The notes below the pieces were generated by a model, which was not told where the DNA came from, did not search any database, and saw nothing but the letters and a program-made list of their open reading frames with translations. The position numbers were made by a program, and so were the translations under genes. A stretch of 64,000 nt of DNA, from NCBI GenBank assembly GCA_029238935.1, contig JAQZBN010000005.1, forward strand, positions 62,001 through 126,000, given 5' to 3'. Positions 25,844-35,013 of the stretch are shown in pieces. The stretch's first letter is position 1. Each line of letters starts with the position of its first letter. The DNA comes from Herbinix sp. (GTDB taxonomy: Bacteria; Bacillota; Clostridia; Lachnospirales; Lachnospiraceae).

Positions 25844-27559
25844 TTACTCTTCAATCGCTGCTCTCTTCTGATTGATGGCGCGAATCATAGCAGGATTGAA
25901 TTTAGCTTCTCTTTGATAGGTATATAATCCGTTAACTTCCTGCTCAATATCATAGAGCTGAGTATAGCAGAAACCACAGATCTTTGGATGTTCTAATAAA
26001 GCTGATGTCAGTCCGTCATATCTTGCGATGAATTCTTCTTCGGTTTTTGGTGCTTCTCCATATCCCCAACCATTTTCATTGGATGCGTTTGGATCCCATT
26101 TGATTCCGCCGTATTCACTGATGAAGACAGGTTGACCTTCTTTGTAAGTCTGTCTATGGGATAGATGATCCTTCGGCTTACCTTCTGTTTTAAATGCTTC
26201 ATAGTTCTCCTTTAAAGCATTTACATCCTGATTGTAATCATGAAGATCAAAGATATCCGTAACTACATGAAAATTACCACTGGTATCAATACATGGTCTT
26301 GTTGTATCAAATTGCTTTGTTACATGATAGACAATGGCGAGTATCTCATCCCTTTGTTTTCTGCCATCATAATCCCATGTTTCATTGAAAGGGCACCAGC
26401 CGATGATCGCCGGATGATTAAAATCTCTATTCAATGTCTCTAGCCATTCAGGAAGAAATGCCCCAAGGCTTGCTGGATTTGATAGATCCAATCCCCAGTT
26501 TGCATGCTCGCCCCATACGATATATCCCATACGGTCGCAATGATATAAGAATCTTGGCTCAAACATTTTCTCATGTAGTCTTGCACCGTCAAAGCCCATA
26601 TCAATGGATAATTGAATATCCTTAATTAATGCTTCGTCACTAGGTGCTGTATATATGCCATCGGGATAAAAGCCTTGATCTAATACAAGTCTCTGGAACA
26701 CAGATTTGCCATTCAATAAGAATTTCATTCCGTCCATCTTAACTTCTCTAAGACCAAAATAACTCTTAACTTCATCCTTCTCAAAGGTTAGGTTTAAATC
26801 ATAAAGATTTCCTTTACCAATCTCCCAAAGATGAACTTCCTCTAGGGTTAGGGTGAGATTTGCATTTCCCCCGATCACCTTTGCACTTGCTTTTCCGCAA
26901 TCTTTTCCTTCAAAGGATGCCACTGCTGTAAGGGTGCCATTTCCCTGTACCTGTGCATTGATATGTAAGGTTCCCTCTTCGATATTCGGATAGTATTTTA
27001 CATTGGTAATATAACTCTTAGGAACGTATTCTAACCAAACTGTCTGCCAAATTCCTGTTGTACGGGTATAGTCACAGCCACAGGAATAATAATTATGGCA
27101 TTGCTTTCCTCTTGGTTGAAGTCCGGAGCGAAGATCATCCTCTGCGTAAACTGTGATATCGTTTTTACCGGATACCAAATAATCTGTAATATCAAATTGG
27201 AAAGAGGAATAACCGCCCTTATGGGTTCCCACTTGACGGCCGTTGACATAAACATAGCTTAAATAATCTACTGCACCAAAATGGATAATAACTCTTCCTT
27301 CAAGATTTACATCAGAGATCTCTACCATTCTCTTATACCATACTGCCGGTATAAAATCCTTATAATTTACACCACTTAATTCGCTTTCTGGACAGAAAGG
27401 AACCTTAATTCTGCTGCTTAAATGATCCTTCTCATATAGTTTTCTGTCTCTTCCGCTTTTTCCAAAGTCAAATTCAAATTGCCATTCTCCATTTAAATTC
27501 ATCCACTGCTTCCGCTCCATCTGCGGTAATGGATGTTCCGGTCTTGGTATTCTGCTCAT
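25844..27559 (-). CDS. Glycoside hydrolase family 2 protein
   Basis: A 571-residue GH2-type beta-glycosidase (beta-galactosidase / beta-glucuronidase / related). It has an N-terminal jelly-roll sugar-binding domain (about 15-175), an Ig-like domain (about 180-270) and a TIM barrel (about 275-565). The acid/base Glu is in GWCPFNETWD and the nucleophile Glu in FISEYGG. There is no signal peptide, so it acts on imported oligosaccharides. It lacks the C-terminal domains of LacZ. AAGGAG precedes the ATG at 27559. The divergent AraC regulator next door probably controls it. Exact substrate is unknown. Confidence 0.92.
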   Translation of the reverse strand: MSRIPRPEHPLPQMERKQWMNLNGEWQFEFDFGKSGRDRKLYEKDHLSSRIKVPFCPESELSGVNYKDFIPAVWYKRMVEISDVNLEGRVIIHFGAVDYLSYVYVNGRQVGTHKGGYSSFQFDITDYLVSGKNDITVYAEDDLRSGLQPRGKQCHNYYSCGCDYTRTTGIWQTVWLEYVPKSYITNVKYYPNIEEGTLHINAQVQGNGTLTAVASFEGKDCGKASAKVIGGNANLTLTLEEVHLWEIGKGNLYDLNLTFEKDEVKSYFGLREVKMDGMKFLLNGKSVFQRLVLDQGFYPDGIYTAPSDEALIKDIQLSIDMGFDGARLHEKMFEPRFLYHCDRMGYIVWGEHANWGLDLSNPASLGAFLPEWLETLNRDFNHPAIIGWCPFNETWDYDGRKQRDEILAIVYHVTKQFDTTRPCIDTSGNFHVVTDIFDLHDYNQDVNALKENYEAFKTEGKPKDHLSHRQTYKEGQPVFISEYGGIKWDPNASNENGWGYGEAPKTEEEFIARYDGLTSALLEHPKICGFCYTQLYDIEQEVNGLYTYQREAKFNPAMIRAINQKRAAIEE

Positions 27560-27732
27560 AACTTACTCCTTCCTACTCTTACACTTCCTATAATGTTTGT
27601 TACTTGTATCAACCAGCCACTTTTAATCCCTATGCTCAGACACACTTTTGCACCAACAGCACGTATCTTTCGTCAAAATGAACTGCTGTTTCCATTAATA
27701 TTACTTCTGTTATAGCTTTCGTGATAATATGC

Positions 27733-27761
27733 TTGTTTTCCTTTGCTTCTTGTATTATACT
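27733..27761 (+). promoter_or_regulatory. Promoter of the AraC-type regulator
   Basis: TTGTTT and TATACT are separated by 17 bases, about 60 bases before the gene. It lies in the 260-base divergent region shared with the GH2 gene. Confidence 0.5.
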
Positions 27762-27819
27762 GCTATATATATGATTATTTAATATACTTTAAGAGCAAAC
27801 AAGTGAGGAAAAGAAGCAT

Positions 27820-28626
27820 ATGGAGCATATTGTGAGTTTCTTAAAAGATGAGAACAGAGCTTATAATCAATTTAATATTCATATCACCGGAATATCCTAT
27901 CCCGATCCTCATTATTATGTTGACCGCAGGGATTCCAGGGTTTACTGCCTGGAGTACATTATGAAAGGAGAGGGAACGGTTCATGTGGATAATGAGACTA
28001 TTTACCCCTCTCAGGGTGACATTTATATTCTTCCGAAGGGTCATCATCATCGTTATTATTCCTCTCCGAAGAACCCTTGGGAGAAGATTTGGATGAATGT
28101 CCACGGTCCTTTATGTGATCTTCTGATGAATGTATATCATCTAGAGGGCATTTTATTAATTAAGGATTTTGATTTGTATGGTTTGTTTCAGAAGTTTCTA
28201 ACGACCTGTGAGCAAAAAGATGTTAGCACCAGCTTGATTTTTGAGCAATGTGCGCTTATTTATCATGAGATATTGTCTAAGATCAGTATGCATCTCTATG
28301 CTGCTCCAGCAGGGCAAAACGAAGCTGCCACAGCGATAAAAGAGTATATCGATCAGCATATCTATGATAAGATTACGATTCAATCACTGTCAAAGATGGC
28401 TTGCCTCTCACCTTCTCAGGTAAATCGTATCTTCAAAAAAGAGTATGCACAAACTCCTTATGAATACATCCTAACCCAGAAAATTGAGACCGCGAAATTA
28501 CTTCTAACCAATACCAATATCTCTATTAAAGAAATTGCTTATAAATTAAATTTTGCAGATGAACATTATTTTTCTAATTACTTTAAGCTTCGAACCGGAG
28601 TTTCCCCTAAGAACTGGATTAAATAA
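27820..28626 (+). CDS. AraC-family regulator with cupin sensor domain
   Basis: A 268-residue regulator: N-terminal cupin-like arabinose-binding domain (about 20-150, with EGTVHVDNETIYPSQGDIYILPKG-type beta strands and a His cluster) and a C-terminal pair of HTH motifs (about 170-268, CLSPSQVNRIFKKEY and FADEHYFSNYFKLRTGVSP). Such regulators typically sense a sugar and activate an adjacent glycosidase, here the divergent GH2 gene. The ribosome binding site is weak (GAGG about 13 bases from the ATG), so expression may be low. No transporter gene is adjacent. Confidence 0.9.
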   Translation: MEHIVSFLKDENRAYNQFNIHITGISYPDPHYYVDRRDSRVYCLEYIMKGEGTVHVDNETIYPSQGDIYILPKGHHHRYYSSPKNPWEKIWMNVHGPLCDLLMNVYHLEGILLIKDFDLYGLFQKFLTTCEQKDVSTSLIFEQCALIYHEILSKISMHLYAAPAGQNEAATAIKEYIDQHIYDKITIQSLSKMACLSPSQVNRIFKKEYAQTPYEYILTQKIETAKLLLTNTNISIKEIAYKLNFADEHYFSNYFKLRTGVSPKNWIK

Positions 28627-28655
28627 CCTTATGAGAATGAATGATCCCTCTATAC

Positions 28656-28701
28656 AATAAGAGCGGAATGAATGATTGATATCATTTGTTCCGCTCTTAT
28701 T
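28656..28701 (+). terminator. Terminator between the AraC gene and proS
   Basis: A perfect 13-bp stem (28656-28668 with 28689-28701) and additional inner pairing around TGAT. It can act in both directions and probably closes the AraC transcript. Confidence 0.75.
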
Positions 28702-28832
28702 ATATAAATATATTAACTTAAATATCAGTTCGATTAATTAGTGATTTAAGACCTATCTAAGGAACCTCTTAAACTTAATATCAGAGTCTTGCTGATATAG
28801 AATCCGTAACTTTTGAACAAAACTTTATAATC

Positions 28833-30266
28833 TTAGTATGCCTTACCCCAATAAGCCATGGTCTTAGCAGGTTTTCCGCAGCATACGCAAGTATCTGCTA
28901 TCTTTTCCTGTTCAAAAGGCATACAACGGGAGGTTGCTCCTGTCTTTTCTTTGATCTCCTTCTCACAGGCTTCGTCTTCACACCACATTGCCTTGATAAA
29001 TCCAGGTTTTTGGGCTACGGTCTGAGCAAACTCCTCCATATTCGTTGCTGTATAAGTATGTGTATCTCTATGGGTTCTTGCTCTCTCCAGCATTTCAGCC
29101 TGCATTAAAGTAAGAATTTCTCCAACTTTCTTATCAATTTCATCTAAGGAAACCGTAATCTTTTCTCTTGTATCACGTCTTACGATGACTGCCTGATTTG
29201 CTTCAATATCCTTAGGTCCAATCTCAATACGGATCGGAATACCACGCATCTCCTGCTCACTGAACTTCCATCCAGGACTCTTATCTGCATCGTCAACCTT
29301 TACGCGGTAAGCTCCTAATTTCTCTTTGATCTCAGCAGCTTTCTCAAGAACGCCTTCCTTCTTCTGCATGATTGGAACAATCATAACCTGCGTAGGAGCA
29401 ATTCTTGGAGGAAGTACCAGACCACTATCATCTCCATGAACCATGATAATAGCACCTATAATTCTCGTTGACATACCCCAAGAGGTTTGGTGTACATATT
29501 GTAATTTATTTTCGTTATCTGTATATTGAATATCAAATGCTTTCGCAAAACCATCCCCAAAGTTATGGCTGGTTCCGGACTGTAATGCCTTTCCGTCATG
29601 CATTAATGCTTCAATGGTATAGGTTGCATGAGCACCGGCAAATTTCTCTTTCTCTGATTTACGTCCTTTGATCATAGGAATGGCCAATACTTGCTCACAA
29701 AAATCAGCATATACATTCAGCATCTGAATGGTTCTTTCCTCTGCTTGCTCTGCTGTTGCATGAGCGGTGTGACCTTCTTGCCATAAGAACTCCATCGAGC
29801 GAAGGAATGGTCTGGTTGTCTTTTCCCACCGAACTACAGAACACCATTGATTATATAACTTAGGCAGATCACGATAGGACTGAATAATATTAGAGTAAAA
29901 ATCACAGAACAGTGTTTCTGAAGTAGGTCTAACACAAAGTCTCTCCTGTAATGGTTCCAATCCGCCATGGGTTACCCAAGCAACTTCTGGCGCAAAGCCT
30001 TCTACGTGGTCTTTTTCCTTCTGTAATAAGCTTTCTGGTATAAACATAGGCATATATACGTTCTCCACACCAGTTGCTTTGAATCTAGAATCTAATTCTT
30101 TCTGAATATTTTCCCATATGGAGTATCCATTTGGTCTAAGAATCATACAGCCTCTAACGCTGGAGTATTCAATGAGCTCTGCCTTTTTAACAACATCCGT
30201 ATACCATTGGGCAAAATCTGTTTCCATGGAGGTTATTGCTTCCACCAATTTCTTTTCCTGTGCCAT
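28833..30266 (-). CDS. proS: Prolyl-tRNA synthetase, archaeal/short type
   Basis: A 477-residue class II synthetase of the short type (ProS type 3), without the bacterial editing insertion. Class II motif 2 region [26 protein letters not shown] and motif 3 region are present, as is the C-terminal domain with four Cys in a zinc-site arrangement and a terminal Tyr (GKAY). Of two ATGs, 30272 and 30266, the second is 8 bases from AAGGAG and is preferred. Expression is controlled by the upstream T-box leader. It stands alone. Confidence 0.96.
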   Translation of the reverse strand: MAQEKKLVEAITSMETDFAQWYTDVVKKAELIEYSSVRGCMILRPNGYSIWENIQKELDSRFKATGVENVYMPMFIPESLLQKEKDHVEGFAPEVAWVTHGGLEPLQERLCVRPTSETLFCDFYSNIIQSYRDLPKLYNQWCSVVRWEKTTRPFLRSMEFLWQEGHTAHATAEQAEERTIQMLNVYADFCEQVLAIPMIKGRKSEKEKFAGAHATYTIEALMHDGKALQSGTSHNFGDGFAKAFDIQYTDNENKLQYVHQTSWGMSTRIIGAIIMVHGDDSGLVLPPRIAPTQVMIVPIMQKKEGVLEKAAEIKEKLGAYRVKVDDADKSPGWKFSEQEMRGIPIRIEIGPKDIEANQAVIVRRDTREKITVSLDEIDKKVGEILTLMQAEMLERARTHRDTHTYTATNMEEFAQTVAQKPGFIKAMWCEDEACEKEIKEKTGATSRCMPFEQEKIADTCVCCGKPAKTMAYWGKAY

Positions 30267-30363
30267 AATCATTTCTCCTTTTCTTTCTAACTAAAGTAGT
30301 TGCTATTTTTTTATAAAATATACACTGCTGGCTTAGAAAGTCTTCTTTGTAATTAAAAGAATC

Positions 30364-30637
30364 AAAAAAGCCTTTCTAATCCCAAAGGGACCGAAAGACT
30401 CGGCGGTACCACCCTAATTAGTTGTTCTTAGTTCTAACAACTCTCTTTATAACCGTTAACGCCGGTAATACGTTGTATTTAGAAGAATACATTTCGTTGA
30501 AACACAAATTCTTTTCATACAAAGCTCCAAGGTCGGTTCCTCAGTATCTGCATAAGAAGCTCGCACCAATGCTTCTCTCTCTGCAATGAGATCTCTGAAT
30601 ACTATTCCTCTTCAATGCCGTTATATCATGTTAAATT
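30364..30637 (-). promoter_or_regulatory. T-box leader of proS
   Basis: A tRNA-sensing leader. The conserved T-box AGGGTGGTACCGCC is at 30402-30415 and would pair with the uncharged tRNA acceptor end. A terminator hairpin (GTCTTTC/GAAAGGC with inner CCC/GGG) ends in six T at 30364-30399. A proline codon, CCG, lies at 30534-30536 within GAGGAACCGACC, a plausible specifier loop; the exact specifier was not modelled. The Stem I region carries an AGAGGAATAGTA-like opening. Confidence 0.9.
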
Positions 30638-30667
30638 ATTTTATGACGATTTCTCTTGTTTTGTCAA
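30638..30667 (-). promoter_or_regulatory. Promoter of the proS T-box transcript
   Basis: A consensus TTGACA and TAAAAT on the minus strand separated by 18 bases, immediately upstream of the T-box leader. Confidence 0.65.
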
Positions 30668-30830
30668 GGTTTATTTCATCGACACCTCTTCTCTTATCCA
30701 TTCTATGTATGCTTTTTCGGAAGAAGCCTGCCGAATTTATCATAATATCGATGCCATATGATCAGTATAAGGATAAATTCGGCAACTTATGATGCCTTTC
30801 CTAAGGAATCAATTATCATTCGTACTACTA

Positions 30831-31140
30831 CAATACAAGTACTTTTATCTCTTATTGCTAAACAAGTTATTATGCTTCTATTTATTTCAATACAAGTTAT
30901 TCAGTACAAGTTATTCAGTACAAGTTATTTCAATACAAAATACCTCAAACAAGTTATTATAGTACAGGCTCTTTCAATACTAGATACTTCAATACAAGTT
31001 ATTTATGGGACAAGTTCTTTCAATACTAGATACTTCAAGCAAGTTAATATAGGACAAATTATTTCAATTCAAGATATTCAATACAAGTTATTATAGGACA
31101 AGTTATCTCAATTTAAAATCATTACAGTACTCGTTATCTC
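30831..31140. repeat. Degenerate tandem repeat field, core CAATACAAGTTATT
   Basis: About 310 bases made almost entirely of imperfect units of roughly 14-19 bases, with the core [CAATA]CAAGTTATT and variants such as ACTAGATACTT and TAGGACAAGTTAT. At least 15 partial copies in the same orientation can be counted. An open frame through it is only the repeat read as codons. It lies between the end of the YtvI-like gene and the proS promoter. Spacing is too irregular and spacers too short for a CRISPR array. Confidence 0.75.
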
Positions 31141-31142
31141 AA

Positions 31143-32288
31143 TTACTCTACTACAGGATGATTGGATCGCTCTTTCAATTCTTCATCACTTGCTCCCCCA
31201 TCCTTGCCCGTTTCCTCCGGTTTTTGATCTGAACCTTTATCATTTTTTTCATAGATAGCCTTTACTATGGTAATAATCATGATTAACCCAATGGGTCCCA
31301 AGAAAAAGCCTGCAAAAGAGAATAGCTGTAATCCAATATAAATGGACATCAATGTAAATATAGGTTTTATCCCGATTCGATTTCCTATTAATCTCGGTTC
31401 CAATACTTCTCTGATAATCTGGCATAGCAAAAATATGGTCAAAAGTATCGCAGCCGCATAAATATTACCATTTAGAAGCATAATAATACTCCAAGGAATT
31501 AAAATTAAACCGCTACCCAGAACCGGAAATGCATCCATGATTGCAATACCAACACCAATCAAAAGAGCATATTCATTTCTTAGAATCGTAAGACCTAAAA
31601 CACAGAAAAAAGCAACGATAACTGCAATTGAAACCTGTGCTCGAATATAAGCAATACCAGCTTCCGAAAGTTTTTTTGTTACTTTGTGTATATCCTGATA
31701 AATATCACTCTTCTCATAACGTTCCTTGTATACCGGTAGGTCTTTTGCAATTAATATGGTTGAAACAAGGATAATCAGCAGTATACCAATTGCACCAACA
31801 AACTTTATCGTGATCGATATGGTTTGCTCTGTAATCCCAGGGATTATATCTGTTTTTACACGGGTTAACATTGACATCATATGGTCATCCATAACTGTTC
31901 GCATCGTCCCATCAGTCAGTCCGAATACTTTATCGCAACTGCCACAGATATAATCCAAACGATCCACAATACTGCTCATATAAATTGGAAAATTACGAAG
32001 GAATGCAACTGCTTGCCTTAGTAGTGTCTTGATTAAATAAAAAATACCTGTTCCTGCAATCCCCACTACAAGCAGCAGAGAAAGTGTTCCACCAATGATT
32101 CTTGCCATTCTTACACGTTTGTACAAAAATTCTGTCATCGGCCTTATAATCCAAGCCAAAAAATATGCAAGAACAAAAGGTAGAATAAGCGGTAGTATAA
32201 ACCGAAACCCCAAATAAACTCCCAAGAATGTTACGGTGATGATCAGAAGCCATTTTACCCTAACTCTGATTTCATCCTTAGACTTCAT
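31143..32288 (-). CDS. AI-2E/PerM family permease, YtvI-like
   Basis: A 381-residue membrane protein of the AI-2E transporter (PerM) superfamily with about eight hydrophobic segments and the family's conserved middle region (ISVAVIVAFFC...LLIGVGIAIMDAFPVLGSGLILIPW). In spore formers the closest group is YtvI, a sporulation membrane protein; other members export small molecules or exchange ions. The charged C-terminal tail carries Lys/Glu/Asp. The ATG at 32288 follows GGGGGTGG; an upstream in-frame ATG at 32360 lies in the preceding terminator. The gene ends directly at the repeat field, with no obvious terminator. Confidence 0.8.
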   Translation of the reverse strand: MKSKDEIRVRVKWLLIITVTFLGVYLGFRFILPLILPFVLAYFLAWIIRPMTEFLYKRVRMARIIGGTLSLLLVVGIAGTGIFYLIKTLLRQAVAFLRNFPIYMSSIVDRLDYICGSCDKVFGLTDGTMRTVMDDHMMSMLTRVKTDIIPGITEQTISITIKFVGAIGILLIILVSTILIAKDLPVYKERYEKSDIYQDIHKVTKKLSEAGIAYIRAQVSIAVIVAFFCVLGLTILRNEYALLIGVGIAIMDAFPVLGSGLILIPWSIIMLLNGNIYAAAILLTIFLLCQIIREVLEPRLIGNRIGIKPIFTLMSIYIGLQLFSFAGFFLGPIGLIMIITIVKAIYEKNDKGSDQKPEETGKDGGASDEELKERSNHPVVE

Positions 32289-32344
32289 AATGCCACCCCC
32301 AATTCTATCTATGCCAATGACTACACTAGAAAAAACATAAATTA

Positions 32345-32377
32345 TAAAAAAAGAATTCATATTTAATATGAATTCTT
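32345..32377 (-). terminator. Terminator of the cytidylate-kinase-like gene
   Basis: Thirteen perfect base pairs (AAGAATTCATATT with AATATGAATTCTT) around a single central base, followed on the minus strand by seven T. The single-base centre means a few pairs must open to form the loop. Confidence 0.8.
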
Positions 32378-32550
32378 CTTAATCTTATTGTTTGTCAAAC
32401 GGTAGTTTATATCCTTGGGGATAAAATGAAATAAATAAGTTAATATTATCATTTTAAGTATTTATTTCATAGTATGGTTATTAATTTTATATTTCTATGG
32501 TGATTCTTCGAGAAATTGTCTTTCCTAAGATGGTAAACATCTTTGGTAAT

Positions 32551-33357
32551 TTAATCCTCAATTGATTTTACTACTTTTACCGGTACATAAGGTATTTTTG
32601 CTAAAAAGGCAGCTTTTACAAGATCCAAACCTTCTTCAACTTGATATCCATCTTCCGAGTTTCGAACAATTACGGTTGTATCAATCATATCAGAACCATC
32701 TTTCATGGAGGTGATTAATTCCTGCAAACGAGTTTGGTCATCCTCTTTCATCTCCTCTAATTGAAGCAGACGTTCCGGCGTCATTAACATTTTGGTTCCG
32801 GTATAAGGGTTCTCTTCGAATGCTTTTGCCTCAACTATAATCATCTCTGCTATTTTATCAGCACTACAATAGGTACTGTCGATGACAAGGTTATAATTGG
32901 AGAAATCCAGATAGTCTAAGTCATAAATATCCTTATATCTTCTTTTTTCCGTAGCAGCTCTTTCCGCCAGTAATTTTTTTGCTTCATCAAAGGAGGAATA
33001 TTTCTCTTCGGCTCCTCTTTGATCCTGCATTACTCTATTTGCCGCCACATCCAAACTTACTGTAACAAACACTTTGAAGGAATGCTCTACAAAATGCCAT
33101 GCCAGACGGGAATCAAAGATGATATCCTTCTCCCTGTTTTCTCTGGATATTCTTGCTGTAGCATCATCAATCATTGTATCATATTTATGATCACTACACA
33201 TCAGCTGATTTAACTCCAGTGTAGTCATATTCATCTCTCTTGCTATTTCTCTTTGCACTTTACCGGTAGAATATACCTCAAACTGATATTGCTCATTTAA
33301 TAATTTGCATATAGTAGATTTTCCACTTCCTAGATTACCTGTAATCGTAATATGCAT
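32551..33357 (-). CDS. Cytidylate kinase-like P-loop protein with C-terminal extension
   Basis: A 268-residue protein. Residues of about 1-185 form a P-loop nucleotide kinase domain with GNLGSGKST at 7-15, DSRLAWH and QDQRGAEEKY, resembling the 'cytidylate kinase-like' family rather than canonical Cmk. The last 80 residues form an additional domain with no clear match. The true substrate is unknown. The start at 33357 has AAAGGTTGG upstream; a codon four residues earlier lies within the spacer. Its own terminator follows. Confidence 0.8.
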   Translation of the reverse strand: MHITITGNLGSGKSTICKLLNEQYQFEVYSTGKVQREIAREMNMTTLELNQLMCSDHKYDTMIDDATARISRENREKDIIFDSRLAWHFVEHSFKVFVTVSLDVAANRVMQDQRGAEEKYSSFDEAKKLLAERAATEKRRYKDIYDLDYLDFSNYNLVIDSTYCSADKIAEMIIVEAKAFEENPYTGTKMLMTPERLLQLEEMKEDDQTRLQELITSMKDGSDMIDTTVIVRNSEDGYQVEEGLDLVKAAFLAKIPYVPVKVVKSIED

Positions 33358-33567
33358 GAATTGTACCAACCTTTCCTTTGAAGACGTCTTCCCACGTCTC
33401 TCATTCGTCTTATTAATGCTTCTATTTTATATGAATCTGCTCAAACAACTTCATAAAGCAATTCAAAAATTCTATGTAATATTGTATTATATCTGATTAT
33501 CTAAGAAAAAACAACCTTACAATTGAAGCTTATGGGCGTTGATACAACGAATTCTTTCACAAGTGCT

Positions 33568-34143
33568 TTACATGAGTGGAATTATTTTTGCATTCAAAAG
33601 AGTCGCTTCTTCCTTCTCATGAGTAACTACAATCACCGTCTTATCCACCGTATGATCCTTTACATATAGTATTACCTTCTTTTTTAGCTCTTCATCCAGC
33701 CCTTTAAAAGGTTCATCCAGAATGATTATATCACTGTCCGCTAATATAGCTCTGACAATAGCAACTCTTCGTCTCATTCCACCGCTTAAACTTGCTACCG
33801 GTTTATCTTGATACTCGGTTAGTCCAACCTTTTCAAACTCTTTCTCTATTATATCCAATGTTATAGAACTATTACAAACTAATTTAACATTAAAAACCGC
33901 ATCCAGGTGTTCAATTAACCGATCCTCTTGGAATACTGCTGCAACCCTTTTTCCTTTCAGCCCACGAATTTCACCTTGATCCGGCTTCATTAATCCCATC
34001 ATTAGATTGATTAGTGTCGTTTTACCTCTGCCGGATGGTCCCATAAGTACGCTTATTTTACCTTCTTTTAAATGTAAATTTATATTATGTAATACTTGAT
34101 TTTGATCAAATTTCTTCGATACATTTAAAACCTGAATATCCAT
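33568..34143 (-). CDS. ABC transporter ATPase, short SsuB/TauB-type
   Basis: A 191-residue ATPase with Walker A GPSGRGKTT (about 35-43), Q-loop FQEDRL, signature LSGGM, Walker B IIILDEPFKGLD and the switch His in VVTHE. All catalytic motifs are present, but it is about 50 residues shorter than usual SsuB/TauB subunits, lacking the C-terminal extension. AGGAGG precedes the ATG. It is the last gene of the operon with the permease, the binding protein and the TM1266-like protein; no clear terminator follows. Confidence 0.9.
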   Translation of the reverse strand: MDIQVLNVSKKFDQNQVLHNINLHLKEGKISVLMGPSGRGKTTLINLMMGLMKPDQGEIRGLKGKRVAAVFQEDRLIEHLDAVFNVKLVCNSSITLDIIEKEFEKVGLTEYQDKPVASLSGGMRRRVAIVRAILADSDIIILDEPFKGLDEELKKKVILYVKDHTVDKTVIVVTHEKEEATLLNAKIIPLM

Positions 34144-34152
34144 AGGAACCTC

Positions 34153-34935
34153 CTAATCAGACTCTTTGGTGTTCTTTGCCGCAAAGGGAAGTTTACCAAA
34201 CAGTAACATAACCAGCTTTTCAAAAACCATACTAACAATAATGATTATTATGGACCATGCTAGCAACTCTTTAGTCATAAAATATAATTTAGCTTCATAT
34301 AGCCTTTCACCAATCGAACCTGACGGAATACCGATTACTTCTGCCGCGATACCAGCTTTAAAACTAAAACCAAGTCCTACAGAACAGGCAGATGCGAAGT
34401 AAGGCATCACTGCCGGAAGATAAATTGTCTTTACTTGTCGTAGCTTACCTATTCGAAATACCTTGGCCATCTCCAAAAGCTTTCGATCCGTTTGATAAAG
34501 ACCCTGTAAGACATTTGAATAAATCATAGGGATTACCATGAGAAATGAGATTAGTACGGACAGGTTCTTTGCTCTGATCCAAATTAATGCCAGTATAATA
34601 AAGGATGCTACGGGAGCGGCTTTGATTACTTTCATGAGGGGTGTAATTAACTCTTTTAAAAATTCAGATCCATAGGATAGAATTGCCATTAAAACTCCCA
34701 CTACAATTGCCATAATAAACCCAACCAGAATTCTCCCGGAGGAGAATAAAATCGTTCCCCAAAAGGAAAGGTCTTTGCTTAATTCAACGATCGTAGATAG
34801 TACAATCACCGGGGACACCAGCAAAATCTCCTGATTTACACATCGGCTGATAATTTCCCAAAGAAAGAGCCAAAAAAGAATGGCCAAAGACTTCCTGCAT
34901 AAATTTCTAATGTATGCTATTTTACTTTTCCCCAT
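34153..34935 (-). CDS. ABC transporter permease, SsuC/TauC-type
   Basis: A 260-residue permease with about six membrane helices and a binding-protein-dependent transport (BPD) inner-membrane region, including the EAA-like cytoplasmic loop near GIPSGSIGERLYEAK. It belongs to the nitrate/sulfonate/taurine/pyrimidine-precursor group. It lies 9 bases upstream of the ATPase gene and 78 bases downstream of the binding-protein gene. Confidence 0.92.
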   Translation of the reverse strand: MGKSKIAYIRNLCRKSLAILFWLFLWEIISRCVNQEILLVSPVIVLSTIVELSKDLSFWGTILFSSGRILVGFIMAIVVGVLMAILSYGSEFLKELITPLMKVIKAAPVASFIILALIWIRAKNLSVLISFLMVIPMIYSNVLQGLYQTDRKLLEMAKVFRIGKLRQVKTIYLPAVMPYFASACSVGLGFSFKAGIAAEVIGIPSGSIGERLYEAKLYFMTKELLAWSIIIIIVSMVFEKLVMLLFGKLPFAAKNTKESD

Positions 34936-35013
34936 TCTTCTTTGACTCCTTTTTAATATGTATCCTATATCCTATTTCATTCATACTGATAAGTAAGTTT
35001 TTGAAATTTATCC

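Noticed and set aside
30758-31096. 112-codon frame over the repeat field
   Set aside because: It is the tandem repeat read as codons; no start signals and no domain.
30831-31140. CRISPR array
   Set aside because: The repeats are imperfect, without regular 30-40 base unique spacers, and no cas genes are nearby.
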